64,000 nt of DNA. Source: Coriolopsis trogii (Eukaryota; Basidiomycota; Agaricomycetes; Polyporales; Polyporaceae). The stretch spans positions 424,943-488,942 of the forward strand of contig JAHYIO010000009.1 in NCBI GenBank assembly GCA_020543525.1, written 5' to 3'. Below, in pieces: positions 24,403 through 36,172 of the stretch (its first letter is position 1; every line of letters starts with the position of its first letter). Both the position numbers and the translations under genes were made by a program. The notes under the pieces are model-generated. The model had not been told where the DNA came from. It was given only the letters and a program-made list of their open reading frames with translations, and ran no database searches.

Positions 24403-25027
24403 ATGCACCTCCTAGTCCTCTGCGCGTTCATGCTATCCTATGGAGCCGCCCCCATCTCGGCAACTCCAGTGGTCAACATGACACCACTGGTAGTGAGCGA
24501 GGCGGAGACAGGTGCCAGCGAGGCTCACCTTGCTGTGAGTGTTGACTTGCCGCTTTGAGCACACCTCCTGACTCGTGCGCCCTTCCTAGAAACGGAACAT
24601 CGGTGGAGTGTACATCTGCACGGGCACCAACTGGAGCGGGAAGTGCGGATACGCCGTCCAGCCCCTGAACACCTGCATAGTCCTCGGATCCGACTGGAAG
24701 AACAAGATCAGCAGCTTTGGCCCCGACTCGTGTACGATGTGTTTCGGTGCGTCGCGGTCTCCCACTAAAGTAGAATGGACTATTTGACTGATTACGACGC
24801 TTTGCAACTTCCGACGTGCAGCGTATGAGTGAGTGGATCATCCATTCATCCATGAGAAACTGCAGGACTGACGTTGCCCCCAAAGTACAAACAACTGTTC
24901 GCTCGACAATGGATTCCTGTGGATGTTCCAGAACCCCGGCGACGCAACGGGTGGGACCAAGGTCATCAACAACGCTTTCAACAAACGCCTCGGCTCATTC
25001 AAGTGCTGGAGATCCCCCGACTGCTGA
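24403..25027 (+). CDS. CRP-C: small secreted cysteine-rich protein
   Basis: The most compact paralogue, 145 residues. Exons: 24403-24534, 24590-24746 (157 nt, the same length as the CRP-B core exon), a 7-nt microexon 24822-24828 (CGTATGA), and 24886-25027. Signal peptide MHLLVLCAFMLSYGAAPISA. The core has CTGTNWSGKC, next Cys after nine residues, KISSFGPDSCTMCF. The last exon has FLWMFQNPGDATGG and ends FKCWRSPDC followed by TGA, so the final Cys is the C-terminus. Function unknown; extracellular by inference. Lies between the SDR pair and the UNC93 relic. Confidence 0.78.
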
Positions 25028-25329
25028 TAGTCGCTCCTGTCACTCTTTGGAGTCCGATGTCGTTCCTTCTTCCCTCATAGTATCGTCTTGAGGGTCACAC
25101 GATCGTTTCCTCGACATATGTTATACCAGTAGCTCACAACACCATCAGTAATCAGATCATGCTGTCAACAGCTGAGAAGACATAGATAGGGAACTTTCGG
25201 GAAAGCCTTGTCCACCAAATGCAATCAGCAATGTCATGGTCATATGACCTACACACGCGAAGGTTAGGCGGCTCATACCTCAACACTCTTCTTCTGTTTC
25301 TCATCTGAAGGCCTATCAACCAGCTCGTC

Positions 25330-25870
25330 GGGTGTTCTATCAGACGAAAATCCTTCTCTACGGCGTCCCCGTTGACATCCTCGACGTACGCCATCTCTTC
25401 GTCCTCATCGTTCGTCTCTTTGATCGTCCGCAGGACGAGCTATGCCCCCGGGTACGATACAAGCAGCGCTAGCGTTCTCGAGGACGTGAGGAGCCCAATG
25501 AGATGTGGCGTCTGGACCGCGACCATGCCGAACGCCCCGGCGGAGCCTGCGGATTGAAGACCCTTGTAGAGTCCTGTGGACCGCGCGAGCGCGAAGGGGT
25601 CGTTCGTGGGTGCGGACATGGTCCAGTACGCAAGTGCCTGGTAGTATGCGCCGGCGCAGAAGTCTGTGTCACACGGGGCACATGTCGGCTTAAATATAGG
25701 ACTTCGAGGCGCGAGAGGAGATACGGACAAAAGGAGAGTCCGGTCTTGTCAAGAGAGTCCGGCAGACCAGCCTGGGATGATGGTCATGACCACGACCGTC
25801 GCGAGACCAACTCATTATGGCGGGGGAGCCACTTGCTGTAGAGCACGTATTTTGAGGGGCATCGTTCAAT
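25330..25870 (-). pseudogene. Decayed C-terminal fragment of an UNC93-like transporter
   Basis: Similar in order to the last part of the intact gene at 10.5-12.6 kb. SKWLPRHNELVSRR aligns with the intact KWFKRRTRG region. VVMTIIPGWSAGLS aligns with VVLTIIVWAVGLS but runs into TGA at 25751-25749, where the intact copy has Trp. YYQALAYWTMSAPTND, GLYKGLQSAGSAGAFGM and TIKETNDEDEEM also align. A second stop, TAG at 25442-25440, replaces a Tyr codon. The acceptor before the YYQALAYW exon is still present. No 5' two-thirds was found. Two nonsense changes plus truncation make this a dead copy. It need not derive directly from the neighbour; another paralogue is possible. Confidence 0.85.
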
Positions 25871-25915
25871 AGAAAGGGTACATACGTTGTACACTAGGGA
25901 GACCGTCGATGCATA

Positions 25916-28900
25916 TCACAAATAAAAGGGAATCCCATAAACTACAGGAGCCGCTCCCGTGAGGTACTTGAGCCTACAGCTGTCTCTCGCCCGAGCTACT
26001 GCTTGAACAACGGACATCTGTCCCGCTCCACCTTCGTAATCGTCTGCTCGCCACCGTTTGACAGAGTCGACAGTAAGGTGCAAGTCGTCGAAGACCGACT
26101 GCGAGAACTTGTCAATGTCCCGATCTGTCACGTCCCACAGGTTTGCGACGAGTGTTGGGCTAAATGGCAGGGTGAGCGCGCACTGGATAGGAAGAGATAA
26201 GAGAAAACGCACCATCCTGCCAGCATGTAATGATATGGTGTCCCAGTGCGGTCGAAATCGCCCATGTACTTGAGCGTGCCAGACGAGCAACCCCAAAGCA
26301 TCGTGGCTGCACACTGGGAGAGGTGGCGGATCTTGTGTGAACGCACATACTGCTCAGCGCCGCCGTGCCCGAAGTAGCTGTGATGGGAAGCATTCAGCTT
26401 TGGTACTATCGGACTGTATGAAACAAATAGGTACTCACATGACGAGGTCACGATTCGTCAATGCATTGAGGAGCTGTTGTTCGCTTGGGACACGACCAGT
26501 GACGCCGTCCCAGCCGGCACTCTTCATGCTCTTCAGCCAGTCCGCGAAGCGGGCTTCGGTGCCCTTCAGGTCCCCACTCGGGTTCAAGACGTAGTACGTC
26601 TTGCGCGGGTCGATAGTTGCGCGGTCGACCACATCTTCTGGACGCTTGCGGCGAGAGAATTCCAGCCTATCAAGCAAGAAGTCCATGCTCGGAATACGGC
26701 TGACGCTCTGCCCGCGCAGAACGGGAAGCGACTCCCAGGGAATGCCTTGGACGTTCTTATCCAGGACTAGGAAAAGGTGACTATCGTCGACCTGAGTTGC
26801 GCGGCCCTTCACCCTAGCAGCGTGATCCTCTAATGCGTTCCGCAGCTCAACCACAACCTGGTCCATGTCGACCTCGGATATGGCCACTGGGATGCCATGG
26901 AATTGATACAGGTCGAGAATGAAGTAGACGAGATCTTCGAGTTCCTCTTCACGACAAGAAGGGCTCAGGGTGGAGAAGCATTCGAGCAGGCCGTCGTCGA
27001 GATCAACGCGCGTCTTGGGTTTCTTGTCTTGGAACACCAGACTCCCCTTGAAGATGCTATCCAGTCTCGTCCGCAGCGCTACGATGTCGTCAGGATGAAG
27101 ATGATGGGATGCAGTGAAAATCGTCTGTATGCATCATGTCAGCGAGCAGTTTGGAAAAGAAGGAATGTTATGACATACTTTGAACGCCCCCAGCCAGCAA
27201 AACTCGATATCGGCCAGAAGCTCGCGCAACCGAGTGTCCAAGTCCGTACGCGCCTTCCACCAAGCTACGCGCGCAGCCTTGTCGTCTTTCTTGACACCCG
27301 CGGCCTGTCGGGTACCCTCGTCGCTGAGTCTGATGATGTCTTGTAATTCCTGGATGGCATCCTCGTACGTCAGATGCTCATCTTCCTGGCCTTCTCGTCT
27401 GCCTTTGAGAGGAAGGCAGAAGATGAGAGGCTTCTTCCCAGCACGCTGACGCGTCACGAACATCGTGTGCTTATCCTCCGTGATGCTGACGTTGACAACT
27501 GTCCAATGCGGGGGAAGCGCGTCCGCCTGGCTGACAGACATCCGTTGGGCGTCGAAGCACTGCGCTTCGTACCGCTTCGCCACGCTCTCCCAGTACGACT
27601 TCGAATCGGCGTTGTCCATCTCCTCTTCGCCATCGTCCTCACTGTCGGACAAGACGTTGCGTGAGCGGAACACCGGTCTCGCTTTGGGCGCAGGAGGAAC
27701 AGGAGATCCATTTGGGGTCATCAGCGGCCATTGCAGATCATCACTCGCATTCATGTTGAGGAACTTGTTCCGAATGACTTCGAGCATTTCTCGACGCAAG
27801 GTCGTCACCGTCGAAGCATCTATAATGGCTTCAGCAAACGTTACCGGAAAAGCAGATCATACGGCCTCACCCAGGAGCTGTGCCGCGAGAACGGGTGTGT
27901 GCTTGTCCGCTCGCCCCAAGCTCGTACGGAAGGTGCGAATGAGCGCAAGGCATATGGCAGCCTCTCTCACAGATGAGACATGCCCGCGCCGCGCGATGTA
28001 GCCCATGTGCTCCCAAAAGAGCTTCTCAGCTGTCACGAGTGTCTCCAGCATGTCCTGCGACGCAGATGAGGGCGCAATCTCGCCCGACATGCCCATCGGG
28101 ATTGTCATTGCTGCGGACAATGTCAGAGACATTCAGCATCACAAGGGGTCATGTCGCCACTCACCGGATTCCGCAAGAGAGCTTAGGAATATGTCAGCCC
28201 TGAAGCGTGAATACACTTCATCTAAAGTGAGTTTGGCTCTGAGAGCAATCTCTTCCGCCTATGCGTGCATGTTCAGCCAAACACGCTTCCTTGCATTCGA
28301 AGGACGTTCTCACCTTGGCGTCTGGGTTCTGTGGCAATTTCGCGAAACGCTCGAGTAAGGTTGAGTATTCCTCTCCGACTTCATGTAGGAGGGAAACTGC
28401 AGACGAAGTTGTGAGCAAGCGATACAGACATGGACATGCGCAGCACTCACTCTGATGTCTCAACACCCTGGCGAACAAGGTCGGCACCAGCATGCTCTCT
28501 GAAATATGCGTGTTGAGCGACCGCGGAGAAAGCGCAAGCGACTTTCTCGCCCTACAGCACAATCGAGATTAGCTCAGCAACCGCATCGTCTCGCACGAGG
28601 CAGAAAGCACTACTCACCCACCAGCCCCATCCAAAGCGGCGAACACGCCCCCAAGCTCGTCCAGCAAGTTCGCCGCCTCCTCAAACAGCTCCTTCGCGCC
28701 CTTCTCATCCGCGCTCAACTGCCGACACCTCCCGAGCAAGTGGCGGACCTCGACAGCGTCCGGTCCCTTCAGATACATCACGAGCTCCGCAGCCTCCATG
28801 AGCGCCGCATGCCCTTCTTGCAGGTGTCCGAGATGGATCTGCAGCTCGCCCTGCTGCGCGAGCGCGCGGCTGAGCATGACGGGCGCGTGCAGCGATCCCG

Positions 28901-31900
28901 CCAGGTCTTTGGTCTGGAGAGCGAAGAACTCGGCCTCGCGCGCGGAGCCACGCGCGGCGTACGCCTGGGAGAGCAAGAGGAGCGTCGAGAGCAACCCTTC
29001 CGCGAGACGCCACCCAGCTGAGTCCTGGAGAAGCTGGGATTGAGAAGCTCTCGGTGACAGGACTCGCGTCTCCTGCGCCTGGAGAGATTTCGACTCCTCG
29101 GCGCGTTTCGGCGCGACTTCGAATGGGTTGTCGTCCGTAGGTGGCTTCGGAGCGGCTGGCTGAAGACGCGAGATCGTGTCGATCGCACGGTTCCAGAGAC
29201 GTAGAGCTTGTAGTAGTCCTTCGATGGACGATGTAGGGTCATCCTTCAGCGGAACGATGTCAGTGGGTGCGAGCGGACCGAGACGAGGTGACTCACTCTG
29301 GCATCCTGGATCGCAGCGTATGACAGCGCAGCCTCCGCCGCGCGTTCCAGTAACGCAGAGCGCACGCGTATTCGTTGAGCGGTCGGCAGACCCTTCTCCT
29401 CCATGACGAACTCGGACGCCGCGGCGACAGCGTCGCAATAGGCCACCGATCTGTTCCAGAGTGATGGATCAGAAAGCAGTGAGAAAAGCAGGGGCATCGG
29501 GACGTACGCTTTGAGCACTTCTCCAGCGGCAGCCAGAGCTTCTGAATAACGGAGCAAGAAAGCGATGCTGACGTCTGGCGGCAACGTGCCCCCGCGGACG
29601 GCCGGGAGAACATGTGCCAGAACCGAGACACCCTTCTCCGCTCGTCCCAGCTTCACATATTCCCGCGCGGTGTCGTAAGTCAGAGAGACGTACACTGGAA
29701 TGTACGTATACAGAATGAATGAGGTGAGCCCGGACTAGGAGATATTCGGTGAGCGCACCTTCGGATGCGACTCCGACATGACGCTCGCTCAGCCTCCTGG
29801 CTGCATTCAAAAGTTGTACCCGGACAAGCACATGACCTATCAGACCGACAAGGTGCGAAACCGTTCCTGCGCGGCTTCAGCAGCGGGGTCAAGTACAGAC
29901 AACGAGGGTACTCACGGATCGCGTGAATGAGTTTGGCAAAGTCATCAAACTCGAGCTGACCAGCGACTGGATTGGACGTTGCCCCTTGCGAAGGTGTGAC
30001 AGTCGCGGATGCCGTATTTAGTGACACGGGGTCGAGAGCTGCAGAAGGCAAGACCGCCCTGTCAATGACACTTCAACTTGTAGATGAACGCGTGCACGCA
30101 CCTCTCCGCTTCCTCGGCGTTACAGGCGGGGCTCTCGCCCTCGTGGTCGCCGTGGTCGCTTTCGCCCTTGTCGTGGCCACTGCCTTCGTCGTCTTCGTGG
30201 TCTTCACAGCCGCCCTCGTCGTTCGTGTCGTTCTCTTCGGTGGATCGACGACCGCGGCTTGCGCTCCGGATTCTCGCGGAGCGCGTCCAAGGCCATATGC
30301 AGACAATCTTGGTGGAGCGACAGGCACCATCGCACGCAGAAGCTTGCAGGCTTCCTCCGTGTGCGAAACGACTAGTGAAGATTGCGCAGCCGCCTTGGTA
30401 TGATGTGCGTGGATGGCGAGCCAGAGGTGGACAGAGGCACGGTACTCAGGAACAAAGCGCGCAAGAGCTTCATCGAGAGCGAAAGTCTGACACACCGTTA
30501 GCGACGGGATCGTGTCAACTAGGAATTACAGAAACGATAGATACCTGACGACCGAGCTTTCCCAGAATATCGGCACCTGCAACTTCGGCATCATCTCCCG
30601 TTATGCCCTCAGCGGCGGGAGAATGGAGCGCAAGCTCCAAGTACTTGATCCCCACTCTCGCAGAGCGTACTGGCCAGTCTTCAGGGTCGTATACCAGCTT
30701 CGCGTCGTCGAGGAGGGTCTTGAGCACCTCCTTCACGCCCTGTTTCCACTTGCTCTGCTCGAGTCCGACAATCTGACGCTCCAACAAGGCACCGACAATA
30801 GCCTTACATTCCCGATCGACGTCTACGTCAGGTGCGGGGAACCAGGAGAGCGCGGACACAGCACTGGGCGGAAGGAACAGCTCGCACGTTGCGATATATG
30901 TGACCCGATCGAGGAGCGCTACCAGCTGCTTCAAAGCCTGGGACGATTCGAATAGAGGGACCAAGGGAGTCTTGTGCGTCAGGTCGACAAACGAATGCTG
31001 AGCGTAAGGGAAACTCGTGACACTCTTGATGAACGCCTCGTATGCAAGCTGCGCCGTCGTATTCGGTAAATTTCACACCTATCCTGTCAGTTTGTAGACT
31101 TGGCACGCACCTTGCGGTCCCCTGTCTTTGCATGGCACACGCCTAAGAGCTCCCACCATTTCCACAGCTTTTCGCCCAGCTGCTTCCAAGTCTCTTCTCT
31201 GTCTTTCGTCTCCCCATCCACATTCATTGCTTCGCCGGCCGCAGCGCGGTATTTCTCGAGCGCAGCCTGAGCCAACCCGCATGCTTGTTCGAGGAAGCGG
31301 ACGGTGAAGTCGAGACGACCTGCCTGATGTAGTTGCCCTGCGATGTGGTAGTACACCCCTGCGACACAGCGCATATAGTTCGCAATAGACGCTTGCGAGA
31401 GCGAAGTGTCCGTCGAATCGGAGACGGACGCGACCAGGGATGAAGCTCGTGTAAGGTGACAGTGCACAGTGCTGTACGTATCTGGGTTGTTGAGGTCGAA
31501 CGCCGTACGCGCCAGCGTGAACAGACCCTCTAACGCAGGGGTTACTGTGCTCGAAGTGTGAGCATGGTGCTACTCAGAAAACTTCAGCCGTGTTCGCTAA
31601 CTTCAGATGATGACAGTTTACATACCTGTGTGACTGCCTCACATAGAACATCCACGATGTGGCCAAGGATTGATCTGACCTGCAACATAACATGAGGTGG
31701 GGCCGGGGCATCTGAACTCTGCGAGGGTTCGACGGTCTTCCCTGCTGCTCGACGCAGGCGTTCAAGCCCGCGTTTCACTCGATCGCTGTCGGCCCCGCGC
31801 TGCGCAATCGAAGGACCGCAACGCTTGATCATGGCTGGAGCATCTTTGAGAGCGGATGCAAAGTCGGGAGTATGCTCTACACGATGGGGGTGAGATTGTT

Positions 31901-33243
31901 ACAGTGCGTACAGTCATACGTTAATCATACCTGACCAGCGCTCGATCACTGCAAGCGCACGAGCGAGCGTAGTACATAATGTCGAGCTCTCGATCACCGT
32001 ACGGTCTTGCTCTGGTTGTGCGTCGTCTGTCTCCGTCGCCTGCGTTATACGAGATATGCGCTCGAGTGCATGCATATCGCCTGCCTTGAGTTCCACATCA
32101 GCACAGTAGTTCCCGACCATTCACATGACATACCTGCTTGGCAAATCTGCTCCAGTACTCGCAGAAGCGCGCAAAAGCTACACCGTTGAGGAACTCTGTG
32201 CTATCAGGTCGCCGTTCTGCGCAGTCGACAAGACGCGACAAAGCCTCTGTGACAGTCTTGCTACCTTCTTCCGCAGACACTCCCGTCGTATTTGCAAAGA
32301 CCGCAGTAAACTTGACCGCTTGTTCCCAGAACGTGTTGGCGGCGATTACAGACGGTCGGGTATGAGCGAGACAAAGGAGTGCGTATACACGGGCAGAGTA
32401 AGCCGATGCTGGTGGGATAGTCGGTGTAGCGAGACGAGAGGTAATCGTGTATGCGCGGGTGAACAGGTGGTCGTGCAGTTTCTCAGGAAGAGAGGCAAGC
32501 GTAGGGGCCCATGAGAACAATGTTGGGATGTTTGCATCATGTAGGACGGTTAGCAGAGCAGAAATATCAGTGGAAGTGCTTGTGACGGCGAGCAGAGCAT
32601 GTAGGAGATATGTTGAGATGAGTTGCAGATGGAGTTCGGATATAGGTTCGTTGCATAGCGGGAGAGCGAGTAAGTCAAGAGACGAAGACATGCCCGACCG
32701 AGAAGAGTCAGATTGAGAGGGATCATAGAGTGCAATGAGGGGGCGTTGCATATCTTGTAGTATGCCAAGAGCAGCGTTGTACTAAAAGCACGTTGTAGAC
32801 ATTAAACGGGAAGCGACGCAGGGAGGACGTACCATCTCGAGGCTGATCAACTTCCCCACTATGCTCGACGCAGCACGCTCCACGTCCACGGCTTCAGGCT
32901 CCAGAGTGCGGAGGGTCGCGATGTCCTTCCTAGCGGTTGTCGCATGTTTGGTGACTGAAGCCGCCACTGTACGATCCACACTCTTGTCCGAAGCCTTCCA
33001 ACCCGAGTCGAGAACAGCAGAGAGGGCTTTAGATGCAGAATTGACGGTACGCATGGCGCGAGCCTTGCGGTCCTCGGCCGTAGTTTCCACAGCCCTCGCC
33101 TTTCCTTTTCCCTTGGAGTTGGTTATGGAGAGCTTGCTCGCGAGCTTGTCGGCGAGATCGTCCGGGGTTATGGCCACAGAACTGGACTTGCTGGACGAAG
33201 CGGTCCGCGTGGTAGGTTGGCGGATTTTCGTTGTAGGAGGCAT
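25916..33243 (-). CDS. Separase (peptidase family C50)
   Basis: Giant cysteine protease that cleaves the cohesin kleisin at anaphase onset; nucleus and spindle. Start ATG 33243-33241 (MPPTTKIRQP), stop at 25918-25916. The span is 7.3 kb with many short introns; I estimate about 2,100 residues but did not resolve every exon. The protease domain is clear: VLNPSGDLKGTEARF, then YFGHGGAEQYV with the catalytic His codon at 26367-26365, then MLWGCSSGTLK with the catalytic Cys at 26289-26287, then GDFDRTGTPYHYMLAG joined by an intron to CPTLVANLWDVTDRDIDKF. The N-terminal two-thirds is helical-repeat-like with low conservation. A Lys/Arg/Thr/Ala-rich linker lies at about 30100-30290. Confidence 0.93.
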
Positions 33244-36172
33244 AGGTGGTAGATAGTGCAGCGTGTGTGGATAATAAGCAGACCGTCAAGGACGACGAGG
33301 AGATTGGGGAAGAAGGTCGTCGTGGATGGTTGAGGAAGAGAGGTCAACACCTGGTCAACACGCTGAGCGCTGAGGCGCCGTACAACGCGTCTGCTGCTCA
33401 CGTGATCGTGCCAGGGGCGTCTTGTCTCCCCACCAATGCATCACAGAGTCGCTTCCACTCATATTCACTCTGGAACGAGACACATGCCTTTCCCACATTG
33501 CACTCACTTACTGTCGGCAGAAGCGTCTCCGAAGCCTCATACCAACCATCTGGCCCGGTCGTTCTTCTCTTGCAAACATCTCCCCACATCATCTTCTCAC
33601 CATGCAATGCATGCATGCTGAAAGACTACTGATGTGGAAAATGGGTAAGTTTTGAACATAAGGTATGTCTCCATAAAGGGCATGTAGCCCTGGATTGTTA
33701 GCCTGGGCTGCCCGTAGAAGTCCCTCTGCAGAGGGGAGCAGCCTTCTGTCCGTATACAACCTTGGTATCAACGTTTGAACAGGTCCCTGCGGCATGTTGC
33801 CCCCACGAAGCGCGTTGGTGCACTACAGGCTTTGCAATTATGCTTCCCAAGCAGAGGTGACTACGTATAAAGCCGCAGGTCGACTGGTCAGGATTCACGA
33901 CACTACTTTAGCATGGCTTTTAGATGACAAAATTCGCTCTGTTTGCTCATATTGTGCCATACGGTAAGCAGGTTCTTGTACAGCTAGCTTTCCCCGCTCA
34001 CCCTTCGCCTTGGATCATAGGCCACCTCGGTGTGAGCTCTGACAGTGACACCTCCGCGGACTCTTCGTCTGTGATGGCAGCGGAGTCCCCGTAAGCAATA
34101 TTGCCGAGACATCCGAGTTAGCCGGAAAATGGTTCGCCGTGAACTCTTCACATTTGACCTCACGCCTCGGGCTGATTGAGTACCGTCTCCCAGAACCGGC
34201 CGTGAATGTACCCAAATATTGATGGCCAGCAGGATTTTTGCCACGCTCGATCCTTGTGCGCATTGCCCGGTGCCCAACGCTTGCGGTAAAGGCGACAGGC
34301 AGAATGGTGGAGGACGCTGACCCGAGGAAACACGGTGACCCGCCATAGCACTTCTCATGTTCAGTAAGTGAGTACACCATACGTTGCTTTCGGAACAACA
34401 TTGCTCATCTCCGGCGGAGTGTCATGGCATGCATGTTACTCATGAGACTCACCCGTTCGGGACACGGCTAGTGGAATGATCGCACGAGCTCCCGCTGCCA
34501 GAAGGGCCACGGTCACAGCTTGACTGCTCGGTATCCTCGTTCCCTCCCACGAGATGATCGCACCCCCCGATGGCTAATTGACATGTTGTCCAGTGAAGGG
34601 CAGAAAGTCTCTTTCGTCCTCCGCCCCTCCTTTTAGCCGAGCAATCTCATCCCGCGACGCCGCTTAAGTGACCGACGTTCCCAGGTTGAGACATCGCAGA
34701 GTTCTCGCTGCCCCCTGTACACCCGAGAAACCTGGTTTGTGCTGCTTGAGGAGTACCGCCAGCATAGCTGCGCTAGCTCACCTCATCCCATCCCACCCTT
34801 TGCCTCTCGACATCCATGCCTGTAACGTCCGACAGTGTCACGCGCCGTTCCAGCGACCGATACGACCCCCTGAAGCAATGTCCCTCAGCCCAGATGAAAG
34901 TCGGCTGAGGGTGGCATGTTGCGGCTTCTTGTCGATCGCGACAACCCTCGCAAACATGGACCGTCGAGCGCACCCAGTGAGCTGTCGACGTCTCGAGCAT
35001 CTCATGGCCACCGGTCGCAAACGCGGAGGTGTATCTGGCCCACGCGAGGGGCTGCGCGTCGAAGCCTTGCGAGTCTAATCTTGTGATCTGGTGATCGTCG
35101 CCGCGGAGCCGGCCAGGCCCACCTGCTTTCACTTTCCTTCTCATCTACTGCAGGTTCTGTGGGTGTGCCTCGCTAGAAGGACCGATTCGGTTTACGAGTC
35201 TACTCAGATTGGCAGGCGTGAACGCCATCCCTCATCGCTGACATCACTCATCGCCGCACGGTCCTGCTCGATCGTGCGACGTTTCCAAGTCAATAGAGGA
35301 CTTTCGCTACCCTCACAAGTCCTCGTTCTCCGAGCTCGTACGTGACTGAATCTCTTCACGCCGGGCGACCTGATAATCTCTCACGTCCGCAGGATAGCCT
35401 TTCCGCATTTCCAGGGAATGCGTGGCGTGTGTGCAGACGATGATGCTCGGATAGGTCTGGAGACCGCAGAGGGCGCAGGTGTCGGTTGCTGGCGAGATGC
35501 CCGACGTCCTTGATGGGACGGGTGAGTGCGACAGGACGCGCGCCCGTTACGGCTTCTGGTGCTGACTCGTGCCCATAGACTGCAACCTCTCCCGCTCATT
35601 CGAGACGGGCGTGACCATTCACTCTATCCGGCCCGAACACCAGCAGGAACAAACCGAGAACGAAAGGCCGCCTTTGCCCCGTCGCCGTCTCTTCGAGATC
35701 TCGTCCATGATCTGCGCCTCTTATCGTTGGGTGTGCGTGTTACCTGACCCTATCAGAGTCGCTTTGCAACGGGACCAACGCAGTGCGAAAGGTCACAAGT
35801 CACGAGCTTGTGTGACGCCACTCATCAGGTTCTTGAGAACGCGTCCTGCGCGTTTTGGAGGAGGTGAGGAGCGTGAGAGGAGGAGGAGGGGATGAGAGAG
35901 GGGCCAGTTTGCCTCCGTGCCCCCTTCTCTCGCTGACGTCTGCGTCTGTCGGACATGAGGCCGCTCCCTGCTGCGATATTAATCTTTCTTTCCCGCTTCT
36001 CTCTTCTTCCCCCGTGAAGACCACCGCGTGTGCTGGACATACGCTCCTCCTTTACATCCCCTCCCCGTCCTGTCCCCCGAGCCCGCCCCTCGCCTTCTTC
36101 TCCTCTCTCCTCTTATTGTACCTGCTCTACACGATCAGCTCATCCTTGCACCACCACCAAGCACCGACCACG
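33244..36172. other. Long interval without a supportable gene
   Basis: 2.9 kb between the separase start and the next gene. Open frames here (for example near 33984-34401, 34668-35078 and 35526-35895) lack domains, conserved splice logic and signal peptides. A purine-rich stretch lies at about 35855-35900, and pyrimidine-rich sequence at 35990-36120 suits a promoter for the downstream gene. A non-coding RNA cannot be excluded. Confidence 0.45.

Noticed and set aside
24150..24431. 93-codon minus-strand frame overlapping the start of CRP-C
   Set aside because: It would run through the CRP-C promoter and signal peptide and has no recognisable domain.
30084..30548. Hydrophobic plus-strand frame inside separase
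   Set aside because: It is the antisense of the Thr/Lys/Arg-rich linker. The apparent membrane segment comes from GTC/TCG repeats, not a real gene.
33984..34401. Overlapping minus-strand frames of about 125 codons
   Set aside because: No motif, signal peptide, splice context or codon regularity; upstream of separase in a gene-free interval.
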